DNA of 64,000 nucleotides from CAIMUS01 sp963708455 (lineage in GTDB: Bacteria > Pseudomonadota > Gammaproteobacteria > Competibacterales > Competibacteraceae). Location of the stretch: the NCBI GenBank assembly GCA_963708455.1, contig CAVPSQ010000004.1, forward strand, positions 1,527,290 to 1,591,289, read 5' to 3'. Each line of letters begins with the position of its first letter. The first letter of the stretch is position 1. Positions 18,701 to 27,252 of this stretch are shown piece by piece. Below the pieces are notes generated by a model, which had not been told where the DNA came from, made no database searches, and saw only the letters and a program-made list of their open reading frames with translations. A program made the translations under genes and the position numbers.

Positions 18701-19776
18701 AGCAGGCCGGCGTAAGGCGCCTGGATAGCCGGCACGACCTGCGCCAATGTCGCCGCCACGTCCTGGGGCAGATGGCGGCTGTCGGTGCGCGGATAGGTGA
18801 GCAGTTTTTTCTGCTCGTACAACGTCTGCGCCAGATTCAAGGTGCGTTCGGCGCTGAAGCCGTACAGCCGGTTGGCGTGGCGCTGCAATTCGGTGAGGTC
18901 ATACAGCAGCAGCGGCGGCAGGCGGCGGGTTTCAGCCGTCTTGGCAACAATCCGGGCATGACCGCGCCGGGCTCGGTCGATAACAGCATTGGCCTCGACG
19001 CCAGCGGCCGGCAGGCGTTTGGCCCTAAGCTCGGGCTTATCGCCCCGGAACCAGGTTCCTTCGTAGCGCATGTCGGTAGCGGCGGCGGTCGCTGCCACTG
19101 GTGCGAAGGTCGCGACCACTTGCAGATAATCTTCGGGCGTAAAGGCGCGGATGGCCAGTTCGCGCTCCACTATCATAGCCAGGGTGGGAGTCTGCACCCG
19201 ACCGACCGACAGCACTTCGCCGCCGGGTTCGCCGCAGGCCAGGGTATAGGCACGCGACAGGTTCATACCCACCAGCCAGTCGGCCTGACTGCGCCCCCGG
19301 GCGGCATCCGCCAGCGACTCGAACTCGCGCCCTTCGCGCAAGCGAGCGAAGCCGGTGCGGATGGCCTCCGGCGTCAGGGAAGAAATCCACAACCGACTGA
19401 TCGGCTTGCAGCAGCCGGCGGCCTCGTAGATATAGCGAAAGATCAGTTCGCCCTCGCGGCCGGCGTCGGTGGCGCACACCACTCGCTCGACGTCACGGGC
19501 GTTGAGAATGCGGGCGACCGTTTCGAACTGGCCGCAGGTGTCGGCGCAGACGGTCAGCGGCCAGCGCGCCGGCAGCATGGGCAGGTGCCGCCGCCGCCAG
19601 CGTTTCCAATCGGGATTGATTTCGTGCGGCTCGGCCAGAGCGACCAGGTGACCGATAGCCCAGGTCACCACATAACCGTTGCCGTAAAGACACCCCTCGC
19701 CCCGCTGCGCGACGCCCAGCGTGCGGGCAATATCGCGGGCGACAGCGGGTTTTTCGGCGACGACGGCGATAGCCAT
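15790..19776 (-). CDS. DNA topoisomerase III-RecQ helicase-HRDC fusion
   Basis: A single 1328-residue protein. Residues 1-630 are a complete type IA topoisomerase III: TOPRIM block with CATDAGREGEL at 101-111, RVQTPTLAMI, and active-site Tyr328 in LLTYPRTDSRHLP, the same position as in E. coli TopB. A Pro/Ala linker (632-664) leads to a full RecQ helicase: Walker A PTGAGKS (699-705), DEAH (797-800), ALTATATP, motif VI QEIGRAGRDG (974-983), and zinc cysteines at 1097, 1116, 1119 and 1122. A winged helix and an HRDC domain (about 1254-1325) follow. RecQ and Topo III together dissolve double Holliday junctions and decatenate; here both activities are in one chain. It is flanked by unrelated genes. 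Confidence 0.95.
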   Translation of the reverse strand: MAIAVVAEKPAVARDIARTLGVAQRGEGCLYGNGYVVTWAIGHLVALAEPHEINPDWKRWRRRHLPMLPARWPLTVCADTCGQFETVARILNARDVERVVCATDAGREGELIFRYIYEAAGCCKPISRLWISSLTPEAIRTGFARLREGREFESLADAARGRSQADWLVGMNLSRAYTLACGEPGGEVLSVGRVQTPTLAMIVERELAIRAFTPEDYLQVVATFAPVAATAAATDMRYEGTWFRGDKPELRAKRLPAAGVEANAVIDRARRGHARIVAKTAETRRLPPLLLYDLTELQRHANRLYGFSAERTLNLAQTLYEQKKLLTYPRTDSRHLPQDVAATLAQVVPAIQAPYAGLLAPDTGQRPLGRRFVDDAQVTDHHAIIPTPVMAQNLAGDEHKIYDLICRRLLAAWHEDHIWSVTTVITAITTPPQDGDEPLVDRYHSTGAVVEQLGWKALDVAGAKAKAGATAKVAAEPPAAEEQAELPPGLAEGQSQQVMDARIVAKQTRPPPRFTEATLLTAMESAGRTLEDKELSAAMKETGLGTPATRAEIIETLLRRQYLQRQGKSLEATERGMYLIAQVHPQVKSPAMTGQWEAQLKRIQRGEAHLTDFMDGIRDYVRATVEQALAASPVSAVPAVDNAAPPAGERVPASPAVTVVAGQPDEWLHEVFRLSAFRPYQETVCRAVIESKDVLLVMPTGAGKSLCFQLPGLIRAGTTLVISPLIALMEDQVTKLQELGLRAERIHSGRDRLASRQVCIDYLAGRLDYLYIAPERLGVPGFPELLTKRKPTLIAVDEAHCISHWGHDFRPDYRMLGQHLPRLRPAPVIALTATATPLVQDDIVQQLGMTEAARYIHGFRRTNIAVEVAELKPGERFDAVRRILADPTRRPAIVYTPTRKEADGVGTWLQADFPAAAYHAGMMTAARERVQAQFNAGEVEVIVATIAFGMGVDKPNIRTVIHTALPGSLEGYYQEIGRAGRDGLPARAVLLYSYADRRTHEYFHQRDYPDSAVLARIYAALNADRQPRDLLREWLDMNPDLFANAMEKLWIHGGACVDPDDNAMRGAAGWEQSYRAQRDYKLAQLDHITHFAQSHDCRMLHLVRHFGDQEDSGQPCGGCDVCAPRDCVVRAFRKPTAAETRTLLALLDALRQRNGLTTGQLQRQVDVPDWRMFDQLLGGLGRAGLAQLKEDSFVKAGQTIRFRRVFLTEAGQQGGAAAVSNIMLPDVAGAPVQRRTVTVVASRQSAPPAPTKPLAEELLAALKAWRLEEARKHGTPAFTIAHDRVLNAIAAARPASEAELLAVVGVGPALVRKYGTQILTLVGAALPA

Positions 19777-19789
19777 CGCAGAAAAATGG

Positions 19790-20356
19790 CTAAGCCTTCT
19801 TGATGGACTTCACTATATCCATCAATTGCTCCTGCTCCTGCTTGGGCGAATTTTCGGAGTACAGGCCATAGAGCCAGCCCCATAGTTGCCCGTCCGGGCT
19901 GAAGATCAGAAAGTACAGGGACACAGGCTGGTTATCCTTGGCGCTCAATCCTCTGGCGTTCAATTGAGCGGCTGAATCCAGATCGTTCAATTTGGGCAGG
20001 TAAGGTCTGAAAGGCATTTTAACGCCCTTGATAGTGGCCTCTGCGATGGCGACGTTTTTGACATCGTATTTGAGCGCCACTTCCGTCTCCGCGGCCAGTA
20101 CGTTGATGGCCTGGTCCGCATTCCCACGGGTGGTTTTGAGGATCATCTTGATGGCGCCGCTGGGCGAAGTGAACGTATAAACCTCGCCACTGCCCTCTTT
20201 AGTCTTGTCGGTCTTCCAGCCATCGGGTATCTGCATCTTGAACTTGGCGCCGCTCTCCGGATAGGAAAACAGGCCCGCCTGCACGGGCGCCAGGGTCTGA
20301 ACGGCCAGCAGCAGGATAGCGAGGGATAGATACAAAGTGGATTTAAGCGATCTCAT
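19790..20356 (-). CDS. Secreted protein of unknown function
   Basis: A 188-residue protein with a signal peptide (LYLSLAILLLAVQTLAPVQA, cut before GLFSYPESG). The mature part is mixed alpha/beta with segments GAKFKMQIPDGWKTDK, TFTSPSGAIKMILK and LYGLYSENSPKQEQEQLMDI. This layout resembles PsbP/DUF1795-like periplasmic folds, but I cannot name it. ATG 20356 is preceded by AAGGA and gives the signal peptide; the longer frame from 20410 does not. It is 13 bases beyond the fusion helicase start, on the same strand. Confidence 0.7.
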   Translation of the reverse strand: MRSLKSTLYLSLAILLLAVQTLAPVQAGLFSYPESGAKFKMQIPDGWKTDKTKEGSGEVYTFTSPSGAIKMILKTTRGNADQAINVLAAETEVALKYDVKNVAIAEATIKGVKMPFRPYLPKLNDLDSAAQLNARGLSAKDNQPVSLYFLIFSPDGQLWGWLYGLYSENSPKQEQEQLMDIVKSIKKA

Positions 20357-20519
20357 GCGGTTGTCCTTGAATCTGCAAGTGGGGTTGACAGCGTAAATTT
20401 GGTACGCCAATAGGTTATTCTACAGCAGGCGATGCAAGCCTTGCCCAACGGCTAAGCAGTAGGCGCGCCTGGCTCAACCCATGAAGATTTTCACGGTAAC
20501 CCAGAAAGGACCGTATCTT

Positions 20520-22286
20520 GTGACCACAACTCGACAATCCGGGGGCCGCCTCAACCCACTGCGCAGCCTCTTGCCGTTCATTAAACCGTATTGGGGCACT
20601 GTGCTGCTGGCGCTGCTGGCGCTCACGGTGGCGGCCATCACCACCCTGGTGCTGCCAACGGCAGTCAGGACGATGATCGATCACGGTTTTTCTCGACAGA
20701 ACTCCGCCCACATCAACGAGTATTTTCTGAAGCTGTTCGCCGTCACCTGCGTGCTCGCGCTGGCCACGTCGGCCCGTTATTACTTCGTCGCCCGACTGGG
20801 CGAACGGGTGGTGGCCGATATCCGGATGCAGGTCTACCGCCATGTGATCGGGATGAGCCCCCTCTTTTTCGAAACCACCCGCACTGGCGAGGTGCTCTCC
20901 CGGCTGACCGCGGACACCACCCTGATTCAGACGATGGTGGGTGCCACCGCGTCGCTGGCCCTGCGCAATCTGTTTCTGTTCGGCGGCGGCTTTATCATGC
21001 TGATCGTGACCAGTCCACGCCTGACTGGGATCATGGTGGTGCTGGTGCCGGTGGTCGTATTGCCCCTGGTGCTGTTCGGTCGCCGGCTGCGCCGCTTATC
21101 CCGTGCCAGCCAGGATACCCTGGCGGACACCAACGCCATGGCCGCCGAGACCTTGAATGCCGTACAGGTGGTGCAGGCGTTCGCCCATGAAGAGCGTGAG
21201 GCGCAGCGTTACGCCGCCACCGTCGGAACCGCCTTTGCAGCGGCAGTGCAGCGCATGCGGGTAAGGGCGCTCTTGACCGGCTTGGTCATTCTGCTGGTGT
21301 TCGGCGCCATCGTGCTGGTGTTATGGCTGGGCGCGCATGACGTGCTGAACGATCGGATGTCATCGGGTCAGTTGAGCCAGTTCGTGCTCTATGCCGTACT
21401 GGTCGCCGGCGCCGTCGGCGGACTGAGCGAGGTGTGGGGAGATGTGCAGCAGGCCGCCGGCGCGGCCGAACGGTTGCACGAATTGCTGGCCGCGCAGCCC
21501 ACCATTACTATACCTGCGCAGCCCGCCGTCTTGCCGCAACCGGCGCGGGGCGACATCCGCTTCGACCAGGTAACTTTTCACTATCCGTCCCGCCCCGATC
21601 AAGCGGCGCTGGAAGATTTCTCCCTGACCGTTGCACCGGGGGAAACCATCGCCCTGGTCGGTCCTTCCGGCGCCGGCAAAAGCACGGTGTTCCAGTTGCT
21701 GTTGCGCTTCTACGATCCGCAACAGGGGCGTATTCTGCTGGATGGAATCGACATCACCCAACTGCGGCCGCAGGATTTGCGCCGGCAGATCGGCTTTGTG
21801 CCTCAGGATACGGTCATTTTCGCGGCGGATGCGTGGACCAATATTGCCTATGGTCGTCCTGAGGCCACGGAGGCGTACCTCAAAGCGGCGGCGCGGGCGG
21901 CGCTGGCCGACGAGTTCCTGGAGCGTCAGCCAGAGGGCTATCATACGTTTCTGGGCGAGCGCGGGGTGCGCCTCTCCGGCGGCCAGCAGCAGCGCATCGC
22001 CATCGCCCGGGCGATACTCAAGGATTCGCCGGTCATGCTGCTGGACGAGGCGACCAGCGCTCTCGATGCGGAAAGCGAGCGGCTGGTGCAGCAAGCGCTG
22101 GATCATCTGATGGCCAATCGCACCACGCTGGTCATCGCCCACCGCCTGGCGACGGTGCTCAAAGTAGACCGCATCGTGGTCATGGACCAGGGGCGGGTGG
22201 TCGCTACGGGCACGCATGAGGAACTGGTCAGACAGGGCGGGCTGTACACCCGACTGGCCGAATTGCAGTTTGGGGGCGGATCCTGA
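20520..22286 (+). CDS. MsbA-like ABC exporter (permease-ATPase fusion)
   Basis: About 588 residues. Six membrane helices in the N-terminal half are followed by one ATPase domain, so the working unit is a homodimer. Motifs: Walker A GPSGAGKST, Q-loop FVPQDTVIF, signature LSGGQQQRIAIARAIL, Walker B VMLLDEATSALD and switch His in VIAHRLATV. It resembles the MsbA-related subfamily of lipid or peptide exporters; the substrate is unknown. GTG 20520 has AGAAAGGA upstream; ATG 20481 lacks a ribosome site. It lies next to the polysaccharide genes and could serve envelope lipid export, which is inference. Confidence 0.88.
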   Translation: MTTTRQSGGRLNPLRSLLPFIKPYWGTVLLALLALTVAAITTLVLPTAVRTMIDHGFSRQNSAHINEYFLKLFAVTCVLALATSARYYFVARLGERVVADIRMQVYRHVIGMSPLFFETTRTGEVLSRLTADTTLIQTMVGATASLALRNLFLFGGGFIMLIVTSPRLTGIMVVLVPVVVLPLVLFGRRLRRLSRASQDTLADTNAMAAETLNAVQVVQAFAHEEREAQRYAATVGTAFAAAVQRMRVRALLTGLVILLVFGAIVLVLWLGAHDVLNDRMSSGQLSQFVLYAVLVAGAVGGLSEVWGDVQQAAGAAERLHELLAAQPTITIPAQPAVLPQPARGDIRFDQVTFHYPSRPDQAALEDFSLTVAPGETIALVGPSGAGKSTVFQLLLRFYDPQQGRILLDGIDITQLRPQDLRRQIGFVPQDTVIFAADAWTNIAYGRPEATEAYLKAAARAALADEFLERQPEGYHTFLGERGVRLSGGQQQRIAIARAILKDSPVMLLDEATSALDAESERLVQQALDHLMANRTTLVIAHRLATVLKVDRIVVMDQGRVVATGTHEELVRQGGLYTRLAELQFGGGS

Positions 22287-22349
22287 AGCAGGCCAGATGC
22301 CGAGACAGGGTAAATTTTAGAATAGGCGTGTACGAAACTTAAATAGCGG

Positions 22350-23456
22350 CTATTTTTTCGAGCACAGGTAAGAATATAAAACGTTGGCCATATTCTTAGC
22401 AATGTCAGACCACTCGTGCGCATCCGCAAACTGTTTTGCCGATTCCTGAATAGTCGTGATATCCCGTTGTTTGACTTCGACCAGTTTCTGCGTAAGTCCA
22501 TCCATGTCAGCCGCCGCATCGTAGGTGAGCACGAACAATGTATTGTCCAGCTCGGTAAATATTCCTTTTCGAGGTGAAATAATAGGTTTGCCGAATGTCG
22601 CCGCCAAATACAGGGTGGCCGACGAGTAAATATCCTCATAGGGAGCCAGCATACAGTCAATGGCCGCCATCCATAAGTTCACCAAATCGTCTGGAACATC
22701 TTCATTGCCAATCCTCAGCCGCACCCGCTTGTCGTTCTCCGCCAAGGCAATAAGCCGTGACTGGTATTGGTTATCTAGGCATTGACCCATAATAATGAGC
22801 AGGGTGCTATCATCCATGAGATTAGCGAAAACAGGGATCGCTTTATGCACGCCTTTATAGGGACTAATTCCTCCGAACAAGAAAAAAATATATTCATCTT
22901 CCCTTAGTCCAAGCGCCTTGCGAGCGGACGCCCGATCCGGGATAGCCGGATAGACAGGACGGTAGTTGCCAATAGGAGCTAAATATATATTACGGGTTCG
23001 GTAGAATAATCTGCGCAGATCGTGTCTTGCGCCAGGGAAATTGATAAAAATCAGATTTACGGACTGAATGAATAACAACCGGCAGAGCCATTCCTTGCGA
23101 GTTCGTTTTCTATTATGTGGATAGAGATTATGCATTGTCCAGATTATCTGGTATCCAAGGATACGTGCAAACCAAATCTTCGCTATAAAAAGCAGTAGCC
23201 GGAGAATAGATGCATTGCCCTGGGAATCTGCGTAATAGTCGCCGATCCAATGAAAATGCAGAAAATCGATTTTTCCTCTGTTCGCGCGCAGCCACTCTTG
23301 ACCAAAGTACCCGCTGGGTTGGCGCTTTACGCCCTCGCGTTCCAGATGGGTATAAAGAAGGTCCAGATAGGGATTGCCCGGAAAAGGATTAGGGAAAGAT
23401 GCTACTACAATAGCTGGAGAATGCTCTGACTCCATAAATTTCTGGCTCTTTGGCAT
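22350..23456 (-). CDS. Glycosyltransferase, GT4-like
   Basis: A 368-residue GT-B enzyme without membrane helices. The N-terminal half has a Rossmann-like start (PAIVVASFPNPFPGNPYLDLL) and IIWTMHNLYPHN. The C-terminal half has FFLFGGISPYKGVHKAI, then CMLAPYEDIYSSATLYLAA, the position of the usual donor-binding E-x7-E motif. It should transfer a sugar in building the surface polysaccharide. The start is unsure (ATG 23456 or 23435). It converges on the ABC exporter gene. Confidence 0.8.
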   Translation of the reverse strand: MPKSQKFMESEHSPAIVVASFPNPFPGNPYLDLLYTHLEREGVKRQPSGYFGQEWLRANRGKIDFLHFHWIGDYYADSQGNASILRLLLFIAKIWFARILGYQIIWTMHNLYPHNRKRTRKEWLCRLLFIQSVNLIFINFPGARHDLRRLFYRTRNIYLAPIGNYRPVYPAIPDRASARKALGLREDEYIFFLFGGISPYKGVHKAIPVFANLMDDSTLLIIMGQCLDNQYQSRLIALAENDKRVRLRIGNEDVPDDLVNLWMAAIDCMLAPYEDIYSSATLYLAATFGKPIISPRKGIFTELDNTLFVLTYDAAADMDGLTQKLVEVKQRDITTIQESAKQFADAHEWSDIAKNMANVLYSYLCSKK

Positions 23457-23519
23457 TTTGTAGATTACACTACAATAAGATTTGTTTAAGCCCTTTCTGA
23501 ACGATTTACTTAGCGCAGT

Positions 23520-24554
23520 TTAAAAGTGAAGACGCCCTTGGGCTGCCCGATCTATATCTGCACGAACCATCATTTCAACCAGTTCCTTGAATTTAACCAT
23601 CGGACTCCAACCTAACTTTTCTCTGGCTTTAGCGGGGTTAGAAATCAATAGATCGACTTCAGCCGGGCGGTAAAATTTTGGATTCACTTGCACCAGGACT
23701 TTACCTGTCTTGCGATCGATACCCCGGTTATTTTCCGCCTCTCCCTCCCAGACTAAATCATAACCGGCAATCTCGGCGGCTGTTGTGATAAATTGACGCA
23801 CTGATTGTGTTTCGCCTGTCCCCAACACGAAATCTTCCGGCTGCGGCTGCTGCAACATCATCCACATCCCCTGTACATAATCGCCGGCAAAGCCCCAATC
23901 CCGCTGGGAGTCAAGATTACCCAGTTCCAATACATCCAGTTGTCCGTGACGAATTTGCGAGAAAGCCGCTGTAATTTTGCGAGTCACAAATTCTAAACCA
24001 CGCAACGGTGATTCATGGTTGAACAAGATCCCAGAACAGGCGTACATACCATAAGACTCCCGGTAGTTCACGGTTATCCAATGGGCATACAGCTTGGCGA
24101 CCGCATACGGATTACGTGGATAAAAAGGCGTTTGTTCGGTCTGTGGAATTTCCTGCACCTTACCGAACATTTCCGAAGTGGAAGCCTGATAAAACCGGAT
24201 TGCCGGGTTTACTGACCGCACCGCTTCCAACAAGCGCGCCACACCGATCGCCACTACATCAGCGGTATAGATGGGTTGTTCGAACGACATCCCCACGAAG
24301 CTCTGGGCAGCGAGATTATAAATTTCATCCGGGCGAGTCTGTTCCACCACCCGTAGAATATTGGTGAATTCCAGTAAATCCATAGGAGCAAACTGAATCT
24401 GGCTATCTATGCCTAGCTCCGCCAAACGCCAGAGATTAAGCGATGCACTCCGGCGGTGCGCGCCGATGACGTGATAGCCTTTTTCCAACAAAAACTTGGC
24501 GAGATAAGCCCCATCTTGGCCGGTTATACCGGTGATCATTGCTGTCTTAACCAT
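23520..24554 (-). CDS. gmd: GDP-mannose 4,6-dehydratase
   Basis: A 344-residue short-chain dehydrogenase/reductase that converts GDP-mannose to GDP-4-keto-6-deoxymannose, the precursor of fucose, rhamnose and perosamine residues. Cofactor loop TGITGQDGAYLAKFL, then GAHRRSASLNLWRL; catalytic STSEMFG and Y-x-x-x-K in NPYAVAKLYAHW; NHESPLRGLEFVTRKIT and NPKFYRPAEVDLL are typical of Gmd. Full length. It supplies nucleotide sugar to the neighbouring glycosyltransferases; no partner reductase (Fcl/Rmd) is visible here. Confidence 0.95.
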   Translation of the reverse strand: MVKTAMITGITGQDGAYLAKFLLEKGYHVIGAHRRSASLNLWRLAELGIDSQIQFAPMDLLEFTNILRVVEQTRPDEIYNLAAQSFVGMSFEQPIYTADVVAIGVARLLEAVRSVNPAIRFYQASTSEMFGKVQEIPQTEQTPFYPRNPYAVAKLYAHWITVNYRESYGMYACSGILFNHESPLRGLEFVTRKITAAFSQIRHGQLDVLELGNLDSQRDWGFAGDYVQGMWMMLQQPQPEDFVLGTGETQSVRQFITTAAEIAGYDLVWEGEAENNRGIDRKTGKVLVQVNPKFYRPAEVDLLISNPAKAREKLGWSPMVKFKELVEMMVRADIDRAAQGRLHF

Positions 24555-24759
24555 GTGTTTCCTCTTGGAAATAAATTTTTACTACTCTGACTATAATCAG
24601 AGCTAGCAAGCAAAGACGGTTGTTGAGTAGGCGAAAGTGTGTTCAGTTTAACAGAAACTTTCTTCGCTTTCTGTGATATAAATCTACCGGTGGAAAACAT
24701 ATAGCAATAAATTGATGTCATCTGCATCACCATTTTGTCAGTTAGCCCTTGTTCCAATC

Positions 24760-26199
24760 TTATTTGCGATCCCCAATTAGATGATGAAAAAGATGATTCA
24801 GCTCCAAGCGGATGGGATGGCTTGCCAGCCATACGCCGGCGACCCAGCCCAACAAAGCGCCGGTCACAAGGCCCAGCATCCGCACCAGCGACGCGTCATT
24901 GTCCATGATTATGCGAAGCCCTGCGAAAGCGCCAGCGCAGGTCGCGATTGTTACAATTACAGAAGAAAGCAAGCTTTTCAGCAGCACTATGACCCGTAAC
25001 CCAATCAGATCACAAATGCGCCGCAGATAAACGACGCCAAGGATAGCGTCTCCGACAGCCGCCCCTACAGCGACTCCGGGCAATTCCCATATGGCTCCCA
25101 GCATGACCAGTACTAATTTGAGCAACTGGTACTTGACCAGCAGCTCCAGCACCAGTTGCGCTTGGCCCATAGCTGTCGCAATAGAGGAGCTGATCGAGGC
25201 CAACGTGAGCATCGCCATCCCACCACACAGGATCCGAGTGGGCAATATCGATGTCGTCCACTGGACGCCGAAAAGCAATGTAATAATCGGTTCAGCTCCT
25301 ATGGCGAGTACAGCGAAGCCGGGCCAAGCAATACCCGTCATCAGCGCACAGCTTCGCTCGAATAACACAGTAAGATCCGCCCCTCCTCGGGCAGATTCGG
25401 CGAAGTAAGGCATAGCGACCGGGTACACAGCCTCCAACAGAGCGCGATGCACTAACTGAACAGCGCCCGTGGCCCGACTCAAGAAGCCGGTCGCCTCGAA
25501 GCCGAGCAGCTTGCCAGAAATTAAATCGGGGCCAGTAAAACCCATTTCATAGAAAAGAGAAGCTGCGCTGAAGCGCGCGCTGGTTGACATTACACGACGA
25601 CTTTCCTTAAATGCGGGCCACCAGGGTTGCCCCGGCCGACGATAGAAGAAAGATACAGAGGTGGCGAAAATAGCGCTGGCAAGCGCGCCCCAGGCCAAAC
25701 TCATGAAACCGTTGCCTAGCAGGGCCAGAGAAATCGACGTGGCCGACTGCGCCAAAGCGCTCAAAAAATTAATCCGATAGATGAGGTCGAATCGCATCTC
25801 CCGGCGTAGCAATGCCGCGGTTATTGAACCAAAAGGCAACAGGAAAAAGTTGATCGCCAATACACTCAAGATTTGCTGCACGCCAGGCTCTTTATAAAAG
25901 ATAGCGATAGGCATTGACAGCAGCAGCAACAGCAGCCCCAATCCCCAACCAATGATCAGGGTGATGCCCTGGGCGCTCTGAATCCGCGCCGCTGTCAGTT
26001 CTTTTTCCTGTATCAGGTAATTAGTAACGCCGAAGTCACGCAAGGTATGAGAAAGCGTAGCAGCGACGCTTCCTACGGAAAAAATGCCAATATCCTCCGG
26101 CGACAACAAGCGCGCCAGCACGATGGAAGTCAGGAATTGAATCGCTAATGAACTGTATTTATCCGCGGCTGAAAGCGCAAGTGATCGGCGAATGCTCAT
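24760..26199 (-). CDS. Wzx-type oligosaccharide flippase
   Basis: A 479-residue MATE/MOP-superfamily membrane protein with about 12-14 helices. It starts RRSLALSAADKYSSLAIQF and continues LARLLSPEDIGIFSVGS and FGVTNYLIQEKELT, typical of the WzxC/lipopolysaccharide flippase group. It should move lipid-linked repeat units across the inner membrane. It lies between gmd and the FkbM genes on the same strand. The donor polymer is unknown. Confidence 0.88.
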   Translation of the reverse strand: MSIRRSLALSAADKYSSLAIQFLTSIVLARLLSPEDIGIFSVGSVAATLSHTLRDFGVTNYLIQEKELTAARIQSAQGITLIIGWGLGLLLLLLSMPIAIFYKEPGVQQILSVLAINFFLLPFGSITAALLRREMRFDLIYRINFLSALAQSATSISLALLGNGFMSLAWGALASAIFATSVSFFYRRPGQPWWPAFKESRRVMSTSARFSAASLFYEMGFTGPDLISGKLLGFEATGFLSRATGAVQLVHRALLEAVYPVAMPYFAESARGGADLTVLFERSCALMTGIAWPGFAVLAIGAEPIITLLFGVQWTTSILPTRILCGGMAMLTLASISSSIATAMGQAQLVLELLVKYQLLKLVLVMLGAIWELPGVAVGAAVGDAILGVVYLRRICDLIGLRVIVLLKSLLSSVIVTIATCAGAFAGLRIIMDNDASLVRMLGLVTGALLGWVAGVWLASHPIRLELNHLFHHLIGDRK

Positions 26200-26298
26200 A
26201 AAGGATTCAAAGTAATAGAGGACTGGAAAGTAAGTGGCTTTTATATCTTCGAATCCATTGGCTTATGTGTGATGATTATGTATAAACCTCCTTTGATA

Positions 26299-27171
26299 TT
26301 AGCCAAGTTTATTGTCTATAGGAGGGGGAACCATTGGTAGTATACGACCTCCTGCACCATAAAAAAATGGACGAATAAGCTTAATACGTTGCTCATGAAC
26401 TACAGGATCAAAGGCAATTAAATTATAACCGTTAACATACTGCGGTGGAGTTGGATTCTCATATGAGGGTATATGCAGGATTAAACCCTCATGGCAAACA
26501 AATAAGAATTGATAACCATATTGCATCAACAATTCCAGAACGTCATAAGGACCATAACCAAATGCATGTTCCCACGGCGCGAAAACTTCCATAAACAATA
26601 ATGGTCTGGCGGAGCTTGCAAGCAATTGAGCAGCTCCATGCAGTACATATAATTCGGCTCCTTCAACATCTATCTTAACAAAAGATGGATAAATATCTTT
26701 GTTTTGTTCAAGAAATAAATCGATCGAGGTAAAATGACACTCATATGAATCGATATGCATAGCATTTTGAGTGCGCGCCCAGTTTTCTCCCAGGGCCATA
26801 GAACCCCTCGCGAAAGCCTCACCAGGCACCTGTATGGTCGTTTTCTTGTCACAATCAGCCACACCAAACGGGAGAGTGACTATCGGAGCCTTATGATAAG
26901 TATCACGCTGAATTGCAGCACAGAGAGATTGATACATAATCCAAACCGGCTCGAATGCAATAACTTTTCCAGATCCGCCTACCAGTCGCGCAATAAAAAT
27001 TGATACGTCACCACAATTGGCGCCGATATTGAGGCAGCAATCACCAGGGGACAAAACTGCTTTATATATCTGCTCTTCAAAATCAGTTGCAGTAACGTCT
27101 TCAATCCTGGGCCATTGACGTAATCCCAATATTTCTCTCGCAGCACGTTTGAAACGTGTAACTAAACTCAT
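26299..27171 (-). CDS. FkbM-family methyltransferase 1
   Basis: A 290-residue SAM-dependent methyltransferase. Motif I is CCLNIGANCGDVSIFIARL, then GKVIAFEPVWIMYQSL; the FkbM hallmark SFVKIDVEGAELYVLHGAAQLL follows. It probably O-methylates a sugar in the polysaccharide made by this cluster. The C-terminal 80 residues are extra and unfamiliar. Its DNA is A+T-richer than the 30-38 kb genes, suggesting the cluster was assembled from several sources. Confidence 0.88.
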   Translation of the reverse strand: MSLVTRFKRAAREILGLRQWPRIEDVTATDFEEQIYKAVLSPGDCCLNIGANCGDVSIFIARLVGGSGKVIAFEPVWIMYQSLCAAIQRDTYHKAPIVTLPFGVADCDKKTTIQVPGEAFARGSMALGENWARTQNAMHIDSYECHFTSIDLFLEQNKDIYPSFVKIDVEGAELYVLHGAAQLLASSARPLLFMEVFAPWEHAFGYGPYDVLELLMQYGYQFLFVCHEGLILHIPSYENPTPPQYVNGYNLIAFDPVVHEQRIKLIRPFFYGAGGRILPMVPPPIDNKLG

Positions 27172-27252
27172 TTTTTCAACCTTATCATTTCATTTCCCAG
27201 GCAAATCGAATCATTATCAACCCAGTGATCAATTCATTGGATTTACAAAAGT

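Noticed and set aside
17206..19803. 865-codon open frame on the plus strand
   Set aside because: Antisense to the topoisomerase-RecQ gene. Low-complexity composition typical of high-G+C shadow frames.
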